Of a stretch of DNA of 64,000 nt, positions 11,390 to 23,300 are shown one piece after another. Made by a program: the position numbers and the translations under genes. Within the stretch, counting starts at the first letter, position 1. Every line of letters starts with the position of its first letter. The notes under the pieces are model-generated. The model was not told the DNA's origin. It did not search any database and saw nothing but the letters and a program-made list of their open reading frames with translations. The DNA comes from Costus lasius (taxonomy: Eukaryota > Streptophyta > Magnoliopsida > Zingiberales > Costaceae): assembly GCA_027563935.2 (NCBI GenBank), contig CM050446.2, positions 125,256,499 to 125,320,498 of the forward strand, written 5' to 3'.

Positions 11390-12160
11390 ATTAAGTTTTA
11401 CAAAAGTTTGACAATATATAATAAAATTTGGCAATAAATATAAATAAAAAAATAATAGAAATAATGAAAAACATTTAAAAATATCACTAAAATTTATAGA
11501 AAGGTATCCTACACTATTTCCATTGGTTCAATGAAAATTTAGGTCAAATTTTAGACAAGTTCGATAATATATTACAAAGTTCGACAATAAGTGCAAATGC
11601 GAACATTAATGAAAATAATAAGAAAAAAATTTAAAAATTTCACTAGAATTTACATAAAGGTTTCCTACACTATTTTCATTTGTTCCACAAGTTTGAATCA
11701 AGTTTTATACAAGTTTGACGATATATGATAAAATTTAACAATAAATAAAATTTAAAATTTAATAAAAATAATGCAAAAATTTTAAATATTTCATTAGAAT
11801 TTATAGCTAGGTATCCAACACTATTTCTATTGGTTTAGTGCAAGTTTAGGTCAAGTTTTAGACAAATTCGATAATAAATGCAAAGAGAAAAATTAATGAG
11901 AATGATGAAATTTTTTTTAAAAAATTCACTAGAATTTACAGCAATGTATCACACACTATTTCTATTGGTTCCTTGCAAATTTGGTTCAAGTTTTAAACAA
12001 AGTCGATGATATATGACAAAGTTCTATAATAAGTGAAAATAAAAAAAATAATGGAAATAATGAAGAAACAAATGTGAAAATTTTACTTAGAATTTACTCC
12101 AATGTATCATACATCATACACTATCTCCATTTGTTTAATGCAAGTTTTGTCAAGATTCAG
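11390..12160 (-). repeat. MULE subterminal AT-rich tandem repeats (~155-bp units)
   Basis: About five diverged units, each holding 'cactagaattta', 'cacactatttc', 'attggtt' and 'agttttagacaa'. The same unit occurs in the opposite orientation at 9170-9520, so these are inward extensions of the terminal inverted repeats. Confidence 0.6.
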
Positions 12161-12171
12161 ACAAGTTCATG

Positions 12172-12670
12172 CAAACTTTGGATTGATATTTCTCTATAGA
12201 TTGATGCCTACACTGTCGGAGTTTGATCACACAAGATGTAGAAGAGTTGGTTGCAAGGTTCAATTGCATCTGAGTCCATAACACCAAAAGGAGATAGCAC
12301 AGTAGAGTGTATTAGAAGGGAGATAATAATGCGGTAAAAAAGAAAATATTCTTACTCTGATAAGATGTAAACAACACCGACAAAGATGGGGGGCAGAGAT
12401 ACACTATTTCCATTGGTTCTATACAAGTTTTGGTCAAGTTTTAGACAAGTTCATACAAACTATAGATTGATATCTCTTTATAGATTGATACCCACACTGT
12501 CAGAGTTTGATCGGAAAGGGTGTAGAATAGTTGGTTGCGAGGTTCGATTGCATCTGAGTCTACAGCACCGAAAGGGATAACATAACATAGTGTGTTAGAA
12601 GAGAGATAATAATGCGGTAAAAAAATATTCTTACCTTGATAAGATGTAAATGACACCAATGGAGACAGGG
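12172..12670. repeat. partial duplication of the inner right TIR
   Basis: The unit at about 12181-12390 (from 'gattgatatttctcta' to 'gataagatgtaaa') recurs at about 12464-12660, a period near 283 bp. The right end therefore carries one extra copy of the inner TIR. Confidence 0.65.
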
Positions 12671-13073
12671 GTGAAGACGTTGGACGAGAATGCTGAACAA
12701 AAATGCTGGGTCAAAAATGCTAGACGAAGGTGTTGGGCTAATAAAGTCCTATCGACAGAGAAGTCGAAGCGAGGAAGGGTTTAGGGTTTTTCGGTTTTTT
12801 AGGCGAGAGACATTGGATGAAGTCAGAGCGGGACGAAGTCAGAGTGAGAGCAGGACAAGAGAAAGGAAAAGAGGAGATCATCGTAGTTGGGTTGGGTAGA
12901 GAGGGTTACAATGATGGAGCATTGACGGATGGCGAAAGGCACTCGGCTTTACCACCATTTCATAATGCCATTATAGCTTTGGGATACACACATAAAAAAA
13001 GGGTCTTTTGATTCGTTTAAATGGTGGATTAGCCACCATGCCGAAGATTCCTAGGACCATGCCTAGGACATTT
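12440..13073 (-). repeat. MULE right terminal inverted repeat
   Basis: Reverse complement of the left TIR with several indels. The ORFs of 60-72 aa across it are chance frames. Confidence 0.75.
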
Positions 13074-14154
13074 ACAATGTAAAACTTGTTACTAAATGTG
13101 CGTCTTTAAGTTTATCACTCAATTATATTTTGAGAGATATACTCTTATACTCTCAAGTTTATTTTATTTATTACATATTTTTAAAAATATTTCATATTGA
13201 TATATAATATCTTAAATGTGTTTTAATTTAATTATTTTATTGAAATAATTTGATGGCACTATATGGAAAGAAATAACTCCCACCTAAATTGACCTCTTTT
13301 TAGCTCATAAATATTTCGGCACACGCCATTTTGAATAATTCATGGTGCCGTCTCTCCCAGTCGATTGCTCACTATGGTCACCAAGAATGATCGGAGAAAA
13401 ATTCCTAAGCAAACTCACTAGGGTATATAATAGCCTATCTCTTTCTAAATCTTAAAATAAGTTACATATCCTAGAAAATAGACAACTCTCAAATGAGTGC
13501 TTAAGATTTTTTAAGGTATCTTGACTAAAAAATTTTCTCCACTTAAATGCCCATATTATGAAAATGGTTTCTAACATAAGAGAGAGCATAATCTGTCTTA
13601 AAACTATTCATTTTAAAAAAGAACTAGAGGAAGACAATAAGACTAAAGAACGAGTGTTCTGTGCATAACATATTCAATAATTAGTTGTTACTTTGGTCGC
13701 TTCTTATTGCTGCTCAAATTCAAAGCGTTTGTCCATAGCACAAAAATAATCACTATGCTATGTGTGTTAAGCCACGTTCGTACCAACAATATGTTCCACT
13801 AACTTCATCATCTACTATCCAACTAATGTCCTCCACCTCTCACTAGACCTAGATTGGTCTAGCCACCAGTTGATCGTCCGATCTTCCTCCAAATCTTCTC
13901 TAGTTATCCATGAAGCAGATCGCCATTTCTGATCATGACAGCTGGGTAGTATTTAACAGGTACCCACTCTATCCAAACTCATTTATAAATAATTAAGTAC
14001 TTGTACTACTCAAGTTGAATTCAAGTAATATAGATCGAATATTTATTACCCTAAATCAGGATATATATAATAAATTTATAAATTATAAATAATAATTTAT
14101 ATTTAATATATGCTACCCACGCCCCATTATAACCTGAAACCCATACTCACTAAC
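13074..14154. other. intergenic, nothing recognised except one copy of a ~26-bp repeat
   Basis: AT-rich sequence without convincing ORFs. At 13907-13932 'ccatgaagcagatcgcc' and the bases after it match 17037-17062 (one mismatch), near the start of the EH gene's leader. Confidence 0.4.
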
Positions 14155-15532
14155 TGTCACGCCCTGAATTATGATAATATTTTTTTTATGAATTTCCACG
14201 TGAGTCAACGCTTGACTCGAGTCCAATTACGTCAACGCGACTATCGCAACGGTCGAAACCGTCAGATTGGGCGCGACTGGCAGAGTCGATTCCTCGAACC
14301 GATTCTCAGCCCGACTGTGGACTCACACGCTAGTCCGAAGATCAAGCCGGCGCCTGGCGATCTCGAACGATCGTCTACTCGGCGTCGCACGCAGGTGACG
14401 GAAAGAAGATGACTCGCCCGGAGGCGACCAGTCAAGCCGGCGAAAGCCGGCACCATGTACACACGCTCGCACGAAGGCGAGCTCGGCAGAGAAGAGACGC
14501 TGAGGGGAAGGAGGATACCGGCCTCCTGATACGCCACCACCGGAAGGAGGAGTCGTTGCTGACCCCGGTGGGAGGGAGATCCGGCGGACGGAGGCTGAAA
14601 GGGGGCACACGGGGTGGCGGAAGCGGAGGACGACAACCACCAAGCTCCTTCGCTACGGGAACGACAAAAGAAAAGGGGCCGTCCCCAATCACACGCAGAC
14701 GACAGATGACGCCGGGAAGGGACGCTCGCGCGCAGGCGAGCAGGAGGAGGGAGACAGAGGGAAGCCGCAGGCAGGCGGAAGAGCTCGTCCGGCGAGCAGC
14801 ACAGCGTCCGCACCTAGGCGGGTCTGCGCCGGGATTTCACGCACGCAGGCGGCCGGCTACGGACGGGGAGAAGACGGGGAGAGTACGACCACATCAAGCA
14901 AGAGGCGGAGGGTTCGCCGGAGCCGGAGCATGGCCGGGAACGAGAGACAGAGAGGGGCTAGAGTACCTCGGCGAACACCTGGCCGCCGGCTCCTTCTAGT
15001 CGACGACGTGGATGAGTGGCCGCACCTTCCAAGGTGATCTGACAGTGGGGTCCCGGCGACGGCAAGGACGGCGGCAGATCAAGGAAGACGAAGACGTTGA
15101 CGGCCGGAGAGGGACGAAGCTTTCCCGCGGCGTTCCACCACCCGCCCACACCACCGGAACGATCGGAAAGCTCCGTCGACGACGTCCGACGAACCCGATA
15201 ATCGGAGGGGAAGACGAGAGAAGAGCCGATGAGATTTTTCGATTCGAAAATCCCGTGAAGGAGGCGACTGCGTCGTCTGCCCATTTTTCCCTTTTCTCTT
15301 CACCACGACTCCGCACGCAAATCGAGCCACCTCCGTCCCATCAGCCTCACGCGTCGTGTCAGCGTCCGAACCCATGTGACGAATTTGCACGTCTGATGCA
15401 CGTTGCGTAAGTTGGATCCGGATTCGGGCCGCACCCGATCCGGTCCACTGATCCGCCTCCACTTGGCTGCATAGGAACGGGCCGAGATGAATCTTTGGAG
15501 ACGACCCAAAGATTTAGCCCGTAGGCCTAACA
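14155..15532 (-). mobile_element. GC-rich solo LTR with perfect TSD (first of a pair)
   Basis: The sequence from TGTCACGCCC to GGCCTAACA (1,378 bp) is flanked by CTAAC at 14150-14154 and 15533-15537. On the minus strand it starts TGTTAGGCC and ends GGGCGTGACA. These termini parallel the next solo LTR (TGTTAGACC to GGGCTTGACA), so I assign minus orientation; this rests on the termini only. The interior is very GC-rich and opens long overlapping frames on both strands (up to 196 aa). They are arginine/proline/serine-rich with no domain, so I do not call them genes. Confidence 0.8.
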
Positions 15533-15622
15533 CTAACCCAATAGCCCCGTGCTCACTAATCGAATATACATTAACTATTTACAAACTTTATCTTATACCC
15601 ACTAACCACTAATATGCTTTAG

Positions 15623-16934
15623 TGTTAGACCCAGCCCAATTGGGCCTTTGACCAAGGGTCAAAATCGGCCCAACAAACCCAAATTTGAGAGGAAGCTCGA
15701 TTTGGGGGAAAAACGAACGACGCGAACACATGTCGTTCGCTCGCTCGAATCGGGGACGACTCCGACGGCGTCTCCGGTGGCCGGAGGCCTCGTCTGACCC
15801 AGCGGGAAAGATCGCCGGACGAAGTCACGTCGCTAGGTGGTGGTCTTCCGGCCGGCGAAGCAGCGGCGGCACGCGCAACCGACGAGGCGAACGCCGGCGG
15901 ATCGATGGGAGAAGACAAAATAAAGTCGTCTCGTTCTCGTCCGGCGTCAGGCAATGACGATAGCGAACGGACGGAAGGATGATGGGGGAGGCATGGGACT
16001 TGTCAGGCAACAGGCGACAAAGTCGTCGCCCGGACGTGGCAAAGCTTGACCAAAGAGGGGCAATGGTGTTCGATCCAGCGGATCGAAGAGAGGCCGCGAC
16101 TCGACCCAGCGGGCCGGAGGGTGTTGCCGCACGGAGGCTTCCGCTGCAGCATGGGCACCTAGATCCGGTCGACGTGAGGAGATCTTGCTCGCACGGTTGA
16201 GCAGAGGAAGGGGACGAGCGGCCCCCTATAAATCGGCGAGGAAGCCGAGCTCGGAAGAGAGGAAAGGCAGAGAGGTATGAAAGAGGAACAATGGTAGATC
16301 AGCCAGGGGATTCGGCTGCGAATGGAGAGGACGAGCAGTAAACAAGGGTCAGTTGGGCTGAGAAAGATGGAACACTGGGTTCCGATTTCGTCCCGGCGAT
16401 TTGAACTCGCTGAGGAACGATGCTGCTCTGTCCTTCAATCCCCTCTTCCCTCTCGTCGGACTCTACGGGCGACCTTCCGGCTAGGACTTGCGGTGTCCTT
16501 CGGAGCTCCGGTGGTGTGGGTGGGTGGAACGGAGCAACGCCGACGTCCAGTCCTCCTCTCCCTTTCTCGCTTCCCCTCCGTGCGCTCCCGACGAGCTAGA
16601 GGCAGCAGCCTCGGCTGGCTGGCAGGTTCGTGCGCCTTGGACATTTATCGAGCGAAAGGGAGGGAAGAGGGACGACGCATCGGTGTGGACGCCGGCTGGC
16701 GATCCTGCCGGCGCTTGCAGTGGCGCCGATGAGGCTGAGGGCGAGGGGCTCGAGGGGCCTCTCCCCTACCGCAGGTCCTTCCCTTGCTCTGGCGACGAGC
16801 CATGTCGTGTGGTCAACGCGTACGAGAGAATGCTTCTGTTCAGACGGAGGCGTTTGGTCAAAATAGAACGAGCAGACGGTCCAAATCGGATGCAGGGATC
16901 GATTAGCGTGCTTCAGCTAATCATGGGCTTGACA
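15623..16934 (+). mobile_element. GC-rich solo LTR with perfect TSD (second of a pair)
   Basis: The sequence from TGTTAGACCC to GGGCTTGACA (1,312 bp) is flanked by TTTAG at 15618-15622 and 16935-16939. A TATA-like box at 16227-16233 supports forward orientation. It ends 425 bp before the EH gene start codon, in the same orientation. The ORFs across it (up to 190 aa) are GC-driven chance frames. Confidence 0.85.
16227..16233 (+). promoter_or_regulatory. TATA-like box in the second solo LTR
   Basis: TATAAAT in a GC-rich context ('gccccc' before, 'cggcg' after), about 700 bp before the LTR end. It points toward the EH gene and could act as an LTR promoter. Whether it fires is unknown. Confidence 0.4.
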
Positions 16935-17050
16935 TTTAGCCAGATTGTCGTAACTCCAAAGTTTCGACATTCTGTCGCCGCCGTCGCCATGGTCCCATTG
17001 CTCGTCGCCGCCGTCGCCGTGAGCCCACCGTTCGTCCATGAAGCAGATCG

Positions 17051-17359
17051 CTATTTCTGATCTGCTTCAAAAATTTCCATCACTACGATCCCAGACTTGT
17101 TCTCTCGCTTCTCGATCGCTCCCTTGGTTGAGCGGTGTTTCAGAAAACTCCCCGATTTCTTAGCTATTTGCCCTACCCTCGATCGTGTAACCCCCAATCT
17201 TCCCCTCGAATCTGTCATCGATCTCGAAAAAGACCCTAAATTCTTGAGCCTGTCGACTTTCTCGATCTTTTCGTCCCTCTTTGTAATCTCGTGGTTCTGG
17301 CATAGTTGGTTAGATCTTGTGGTTTGATCTGAGACTTCCACTTTCTTTTCGTGTGGGAA
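17051..17359 (+). other. probable 5' untranslated leader of the EH/Pan1 gene
   Basis: Pyrimidine-rich sequence between the solo LTR flank and the start codon. An in-frame TGA at 17330-17332 shows the coding frame does not begin earlier in this exon. I see no TATA box in the short unique stretch (16940-17060), so the transcription start is not located. Confidence 0.45.
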
Positions 17360-20300
17360 ATGGCGGTGCGGCCGGATCAAACGGCCGATTTGCGGTTGTT
17401 CGATGCATACTTCGCGAGAGCCGATTTGGATCGGGACGGAAGGATTAGCGGCAATGAGGCGGTTGCTTTCTTTCATGGATTCAATTTGCCTAGACATGTT
17501 CTGGCTCAGGTACTGATGGAATATTATTAATCAATTTGACGAGGTTAAAATTTCCATGATAGTTGATATTTTATTTGTGCTGCTTCCCTTGAACCACTGA
17601 TCATGGTGACTTTGTTATCCTTGGATGTCAATCCTGCATCTTCTTGTGGTTCTCCTGACTATGTTATCTAATTAGATTGTAAATCTTAGTATAGGGGGGT
17701 TCCAATTGAGTTATGAACTTGCTTATTGTATTGAAATGCTACATTTGTTTACTTTGGTCCTCTTGCGATTATACTTTTGGTTTAGTGGACTTCTGTATGG
17801 GTGTTTTGGACCTTATTTCTGTCTGGATTTTCTTATGGTATTCCACTTGGAATATAAGTGAAATATATACTTTTTGCATGGCTCTTTAGACTGCAAAGCT
17901 ACCCCTTATGCTATTTCTATGTCTACTATTCTTGTTTGTACAGATTTGGATGTATGCTGATCAGAAACGAGCCGGTTTTCTTATGCGCGAGGAATTCTAT
18001 AATGCCCTCAAACTTGTAACAGTTGCACAGAGAGGAATTGAACTTACACCTGATACAGTCCAGACAGTCTTTAGATCCCCTGAAGGAGCTAAAATTCCTG
18101 TACCAAAGGTTGATACTCTGCCTGACAATGCATCTCAGATGAGGTTTGCAACAACGACTCCATCATCTCAGATGGGTGGCATGGGACCGGCTAATCCTGG
18201 TGTAGGGGGTCAACCACCACTCCCAAACAGTAGCGGTAGCCAGTATTCTTCTCCTGGAAACCATTTGATGAGACCACCTCAGCCCACACCATATGCTGCT
18301 TCTGGACAAGTTCCACCCAGTGGCAGTGGCCCCGGGATTTCACATCCCCCAGGTTCAAGTTTTGTAAGCGTTTCAACTGATTGGTTCAATACTAGGAATA
18401 GTGGAATTTTATTACAAGAAACTGCACAAACTTCTGTTATGGGAGTTCCCCCTTTGGCTTATGGATTTGGTGCATCAAACTTTGGATCAGCTCCTGGACC
18501 ATCAAAACCTAGAGATTCTACCTTGCCATCTTTGCAGTCAGATTCAAGATCTTTAGTTTTAGCTGACAATGGTTTTTCTTCTGACTCAAGCTTTGGAGGT
18601 GATGCGTTTTCTACAACTGAAACCAAGCAAGAAAAGACTGTAACTAACTTCTCACGGACTGCACCTAACTCTTCAACTCTTGTCCCTGCTATTTCTGGGT
18701 CTCAGAATTCCAGCAAACCCCTGGAAGTTGATCCTCGGAAAAGTGTGGCTTTGGTTCCTTCTAATGACAGCCAGTTGCAACAACCTCTGTCTCAGGTCAA
18801 ACATAATCAATTGGACATGAATCAGAGTCATTTGGCATTGACTTCTTCGAGTGGTCCAGTTGGAAGTGCTGGTCCTACTTCCACTCAGGTCCAGTTCTTG
18901 TGGCCAAACTTTACTAAATCAGATATTCAGAGATATCTTGGAATATTTATCAAGGTAGACAATGACCGAGATGGCAAAATCACAGGAGAAGAGGCACGGA
19001 ATCTGTTCCTTAGCTGGCGACTACCAAGAGGTAAAACCCTGAAAAATGCTGTTTTAAGCATTCATTTTATTAAGTTATTGAATTCACTGAATGATGTTAT
19101 TTTTAACTTATGCGATATGTTACTCTGTTACATACTATTTTGTATCATATTACTCTTTGACATACTATTTAATTGCAACTTATGTTATCTATACTTCTTC
19201 TCATAAATTATCTTTTCTATAAAAAATCTTCTTCTCATGGTTGTCACCATGGTAATTACTATTTCTGAAAATATTGTTTATTTCCTTTTTGTCAGAGGTC
19301 TTAAAGCAGGTATGGGACTTATCTGATCAGGACAATGATGGCATGCTTTCTCTTAGGGAGTTCTGTATTGCCCTCTATTTAATGGAGAGACACCGAGAAA
19401 AATATCCTCTTCCAAGTGTGCTTCCGGATAGTGTCAGTACTGATCAGACTCTGCTGCTAGCTACAAGTCAACTTGAAACCGGATATGGTGGTCCGGTAAC
19501 TCCTCTTAGTAAACCAACACCCGGTACTTCCATAGTAAAATCATGTCTCCTTTACTATTCTACTGTCACCTTTTCTTATTTCTATATTATACTCTCTTCA
19601 TTTAATTAATTGTTTAGCTTGTAATTTTCATCCATTAACACCTTGTGATGGTTAATTGTCAGGGATAGCTACGCCGCAGCCAACAATGCTTGCTACTCCA
19701 GTAAAGCAACAAATGCAGAAAACAACACCGCAGGGTGAGGATGGTACAACTCAGTCACTACAGCAAAAATCAAGAGTACCAGTCTTGGAAAAATATTTGG
19801 TTGATCAGCTCAGCAAGGAGGAACAGAGCGCACTGAACTCCAAGTCTCAGGAAGCATCAGATGCAGAAAAAAAGGTTTGTCTCTTGATCATATTTTTTGC
19901 TTTTACGTTTGAAAGTTGCACCCAACCATTCTAAGATGTAAGGATTGCTTTTGAAGAATTTATTTAGTCAAGACGGAGTTTACCTGTGATAAGTTGCTAA
20001 CGTTGTTACTTTATTTGACTTCTTTTGCCTAGTCAATCAGATGTATTCTTGCAAACCATTCATCGGCACTGCAGCATATTCAAGAAATATAATAAAATTA
20101 TCTGTCTTATTCTCATTTTTTTGTTGTCCCGTTGAATGCATAAAATGTATTTATTCTTTACATTCTCTGATGATTTGAACCTTAAAACAATATCATATAT
20201 AATTTACCTTGCAACTTATTGTGGAGTATTTGTTACTTTGGTAAGTGTGTACTCTTATATCAAATGGTCCCAAGGTCGCATATTTTGTATGTAATCTTCT

Positions 20301-23300
20301 GTTTTATGGCAATGATCTTTGACATGACTATTTAAGAAATAATACCTTGCTTGTATCCTTTGCTTATTTATCATTGTTTAACTTTTCTAACCTAAGCGTT
20401 TTAGATTATTTAGTGTTTTTGTATGCATTGCTTCTCACAAGTTCGTAGAAGATTTTTGTTTTTATTTTCTTAGAGCACGTTTTCATGCACAATGCTCTAT
20501 CTTTTGATACAATGTTCAAAGCAAACTAGACTGAGGTCAGATGTTCAATTTTGCTTAAGTTTGTCTAACATCATCATTGGCAATCCTTTAATTATTTCTT
20601 TGCCTGCCCTTAATTTTTTATTCCTTTCTGAAATTCAGACTTCAGATTCTTTTTGGTACAACCTTGAGCAAAACCAACTTGCCTTGGTTGCTTGTACCCA
20701 AAACCAACTTTTGTAGATGCTTTATGCCTAATTAAAAACTGGTTCATACCGGGCAATATGACCGGTTTATATTTAACTCTTTCTCTCTCTATATATAAAA
20801 CCTATGATACCAAGTCCAAACTGGTTTCTTAAACTTTGTATCCTTTTATCCTTAACAAGTCTGAAATTATAGCTTATAAGTTTTCTCTATCAGAAGCAAG
20901 GAATTTGTCACTGTAAAATAGTGAACATCTTATATATATGTGATCATCGGTTTTTTAAACATGTGGAGTTTATCTTCGCCCTTCTTTATGAATTCTGTCA
21001 TGGAACACTGATCTTTCTTAATTTTTTTCTTGTTTCTATGTACTTTATGTTTGAAGTTCACTCTAAATTCTGACATTGGAGGTGAAGGATATTAATAAAT
21101 TATTGAGATATGTGGCCAGCTAATCCTAACAAAACTATTCATTAAGAGCAATACAAATTTGAAAATATGAGCAGCAAGTTTCTATTAATATGTAAACAAT
21201 TTGGCTTGGGATGAACTGATTCCATGATGTCAATGTTTCTTAAACCTTGTTTGACAGTACAGAATCTGTATCCTTTTATTCTTAACTAGTATGAAATTAT
21301 AGCTTATAAGTTCTATCTCTATGAGGAGCTTGTGATTTGTCACTGTAGAATAGTGGACATCTTATATCTATGATTATCAGTTTTTTAAACATGGGGAATT
21401 TAACTTCGCCTATCTTTATGAATTCTGTTGTGGAAAATTGACCTTGCTTGAGGTTTTTCTTGTTTCTATGTACTTTATGTTTGAAGTTCACTCTATTCCG
21501 ACAATGGAGGTGAAGGATATTAGTAAATTATTGAGACCTGTGGTCAGCCAATCCTAACAAAACTATTCTTCATTAAGAACAATAAAAATTTGAAAATATG
21601 AACAGAAAGTTTCTATTAATATGTAAACAATTTGCCTAGAGATGAACTTATTCCATCATGTCAATGTTTTTTCATTTTCTGCTGTTTGATTGAAATGCAT
21701 GCTATAGAAGCCTGATGAGATGCTGAAAAAAATTATCTTTTATGAATCAAGAAGTATTGAAGTTGTTTGCTTTCTAAATGTGATCATTTTTAAATAGAAA
21801 CGGTAGTAACAAAAGGTATGCTGGTTGAATTTTCTTCAAGATGTGCAAACAAAGCCAAAGAAAATGTTGTATGTCTGACCAAAATTCTGATTTGAAATGT
21901 ACTTTTCTGATTCAAACTCCCAAGTTTAATTCAAATATACCTTGTGAAGCTCCACTTATGATAAAAGTCCATGGTAATTGAATTCTAGTAGTTCAAATAC
22001 GTTAAGGAGTTTCTTGAACTCACTATGATGATCCAAGTAATTCTTGTGTATATGGGTAAACAAACTAGGCATTTCTCTCCTTTTACTCATTTTGGGATCC
22101 ATATATGTCCATAACTAGTATATATAGTACTTATATTATCCATGAGCTACGCAACATCATATTTTTGGATCGTTATAACAACTTTTAATGGCTGACATTG
22201 GTGGCCAAGGTAGGTGATTTTGGACCACCTAACCGACAGAAGTAGATAAAAAGAAGACTTGGGGGAGGAGGGTCTTACTAGTAACAAGTTTTTCTTTTCT
22301 TCTACCTTCTTCTCCATGCTGCTGGCTTATTTAAATTGGAAATTGGAATCAATCAACATGCTATTCCATGCCACTGGATCTCTAATTTGATTTGGCCACA
22401 CGAGAAGGCTTGCCGGAGGCCAAAGAACAAGCTGTGAATGGCAAGTGTTTTGCGGGGCAGGATGAATCAAAGCTATGCCAATGTTGTTGGCTGTTAGCTT
22501 CAAAATTCAAGAAGCACAAGTAAATATACACATTTTATAAATATTATAAATATACATATCTTATAAAGATTATAGATATGATCCTTATTTAGTGTGGTAT
22601 TCTGTAAATAGGAAGATATATAAGGTAACACAATTTATTAATTTATAAATTGAACAATAAATAAATATTATAATTAGTAAAATAATTTATTCTGTAAATG
22701 TTTTTTCATAAAATTATATAAATCAAATAAATTTCATTAGCTATATATATAATCATTATGTAATGGTGTATCTTAGCGAGGATGATATATATGTATATTT
22801 ATATATGACAATGAATTTTGTTAATTTGTAAATTGAACATTAAAGAAATTTCGATGTTTAATAAATCTAAAAATAAATTTCATTTGATATATTCTCCATG
22901 TAATTAATTACTCATTAACGATAAATTAAAAGTATAATGCATTATGATGAATTATTATGATATAAATATTTTAAAATAAAGATAAAATAATCAAGCTATT
23001 GTAGCGTAGAAATTGTAGTACCTACATTAATATATATTTTAGTCTAAAAAGTGCTCTAGCTATATAATAAAATTGCAATTAGTTAAAAGAGTAGTTATAC
23101 TTTCAAAATAAATTATGAAGTAATTTAATCCTAATTGCTTAGCCTTGTGTATGCACTTCAAATTTACTGGAACACATTATCAAAATCTCATAGGTGGCAG
23201 GTGTGCTGTCTGGACAGTACACACTATTGGGAGCATTGCTTGCACACCTAGTGCTAATGCTCGTGATCCCTAACAGGGGTGTGTTGCTTTTCACAATCTT

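Larger units (their letters stand above)
8243..13073. mobile_element. MULE-type DNA transposon with long terminal inverted repeats
   Basis: The two ends are long imperfect inverted repeats. The left end (8243 to about 8870) matches the reverse complement of about 12440-13073, including 'ggctaatccacc', 'tcccaaag', 'tggtggtaaag', 'tacatcttatca' and 'gcaaccaact'. Subterminal AT-rich tandem repeats also appear on both sides in inverted orientation (9170-9520 and 11390-12160). The core carries a FAR1-type DNA-binding gene (minus) and a second decayed ORF (plus). Long TIRs plus a FAR1 domain are typical of Mutator-like elements. I did not find a convincing 9-11 bp TSD, so the ends are good to about 10-20 bp. 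Both genes carry many stops, so the element is dead. Confidence 0.75.

Noticed and set aside
14262..17060. Many long overlapping ORFs (up to 196 aa) on both strands
   Set aside because: They lie in two GC-rich solo LTRs or their flanks, where stops are rare by composition. Frames overlap on both strands, are Arg/Pro/Ser-rich and hold no domain.
17908..19206. Reading the 432-aa ORF as a separate gene
   Set aside because: Its first 12 codons are intron and its end runs past a GT donor at 19031. The true exon is 17944-19030, in phase with exons 1 and 3.
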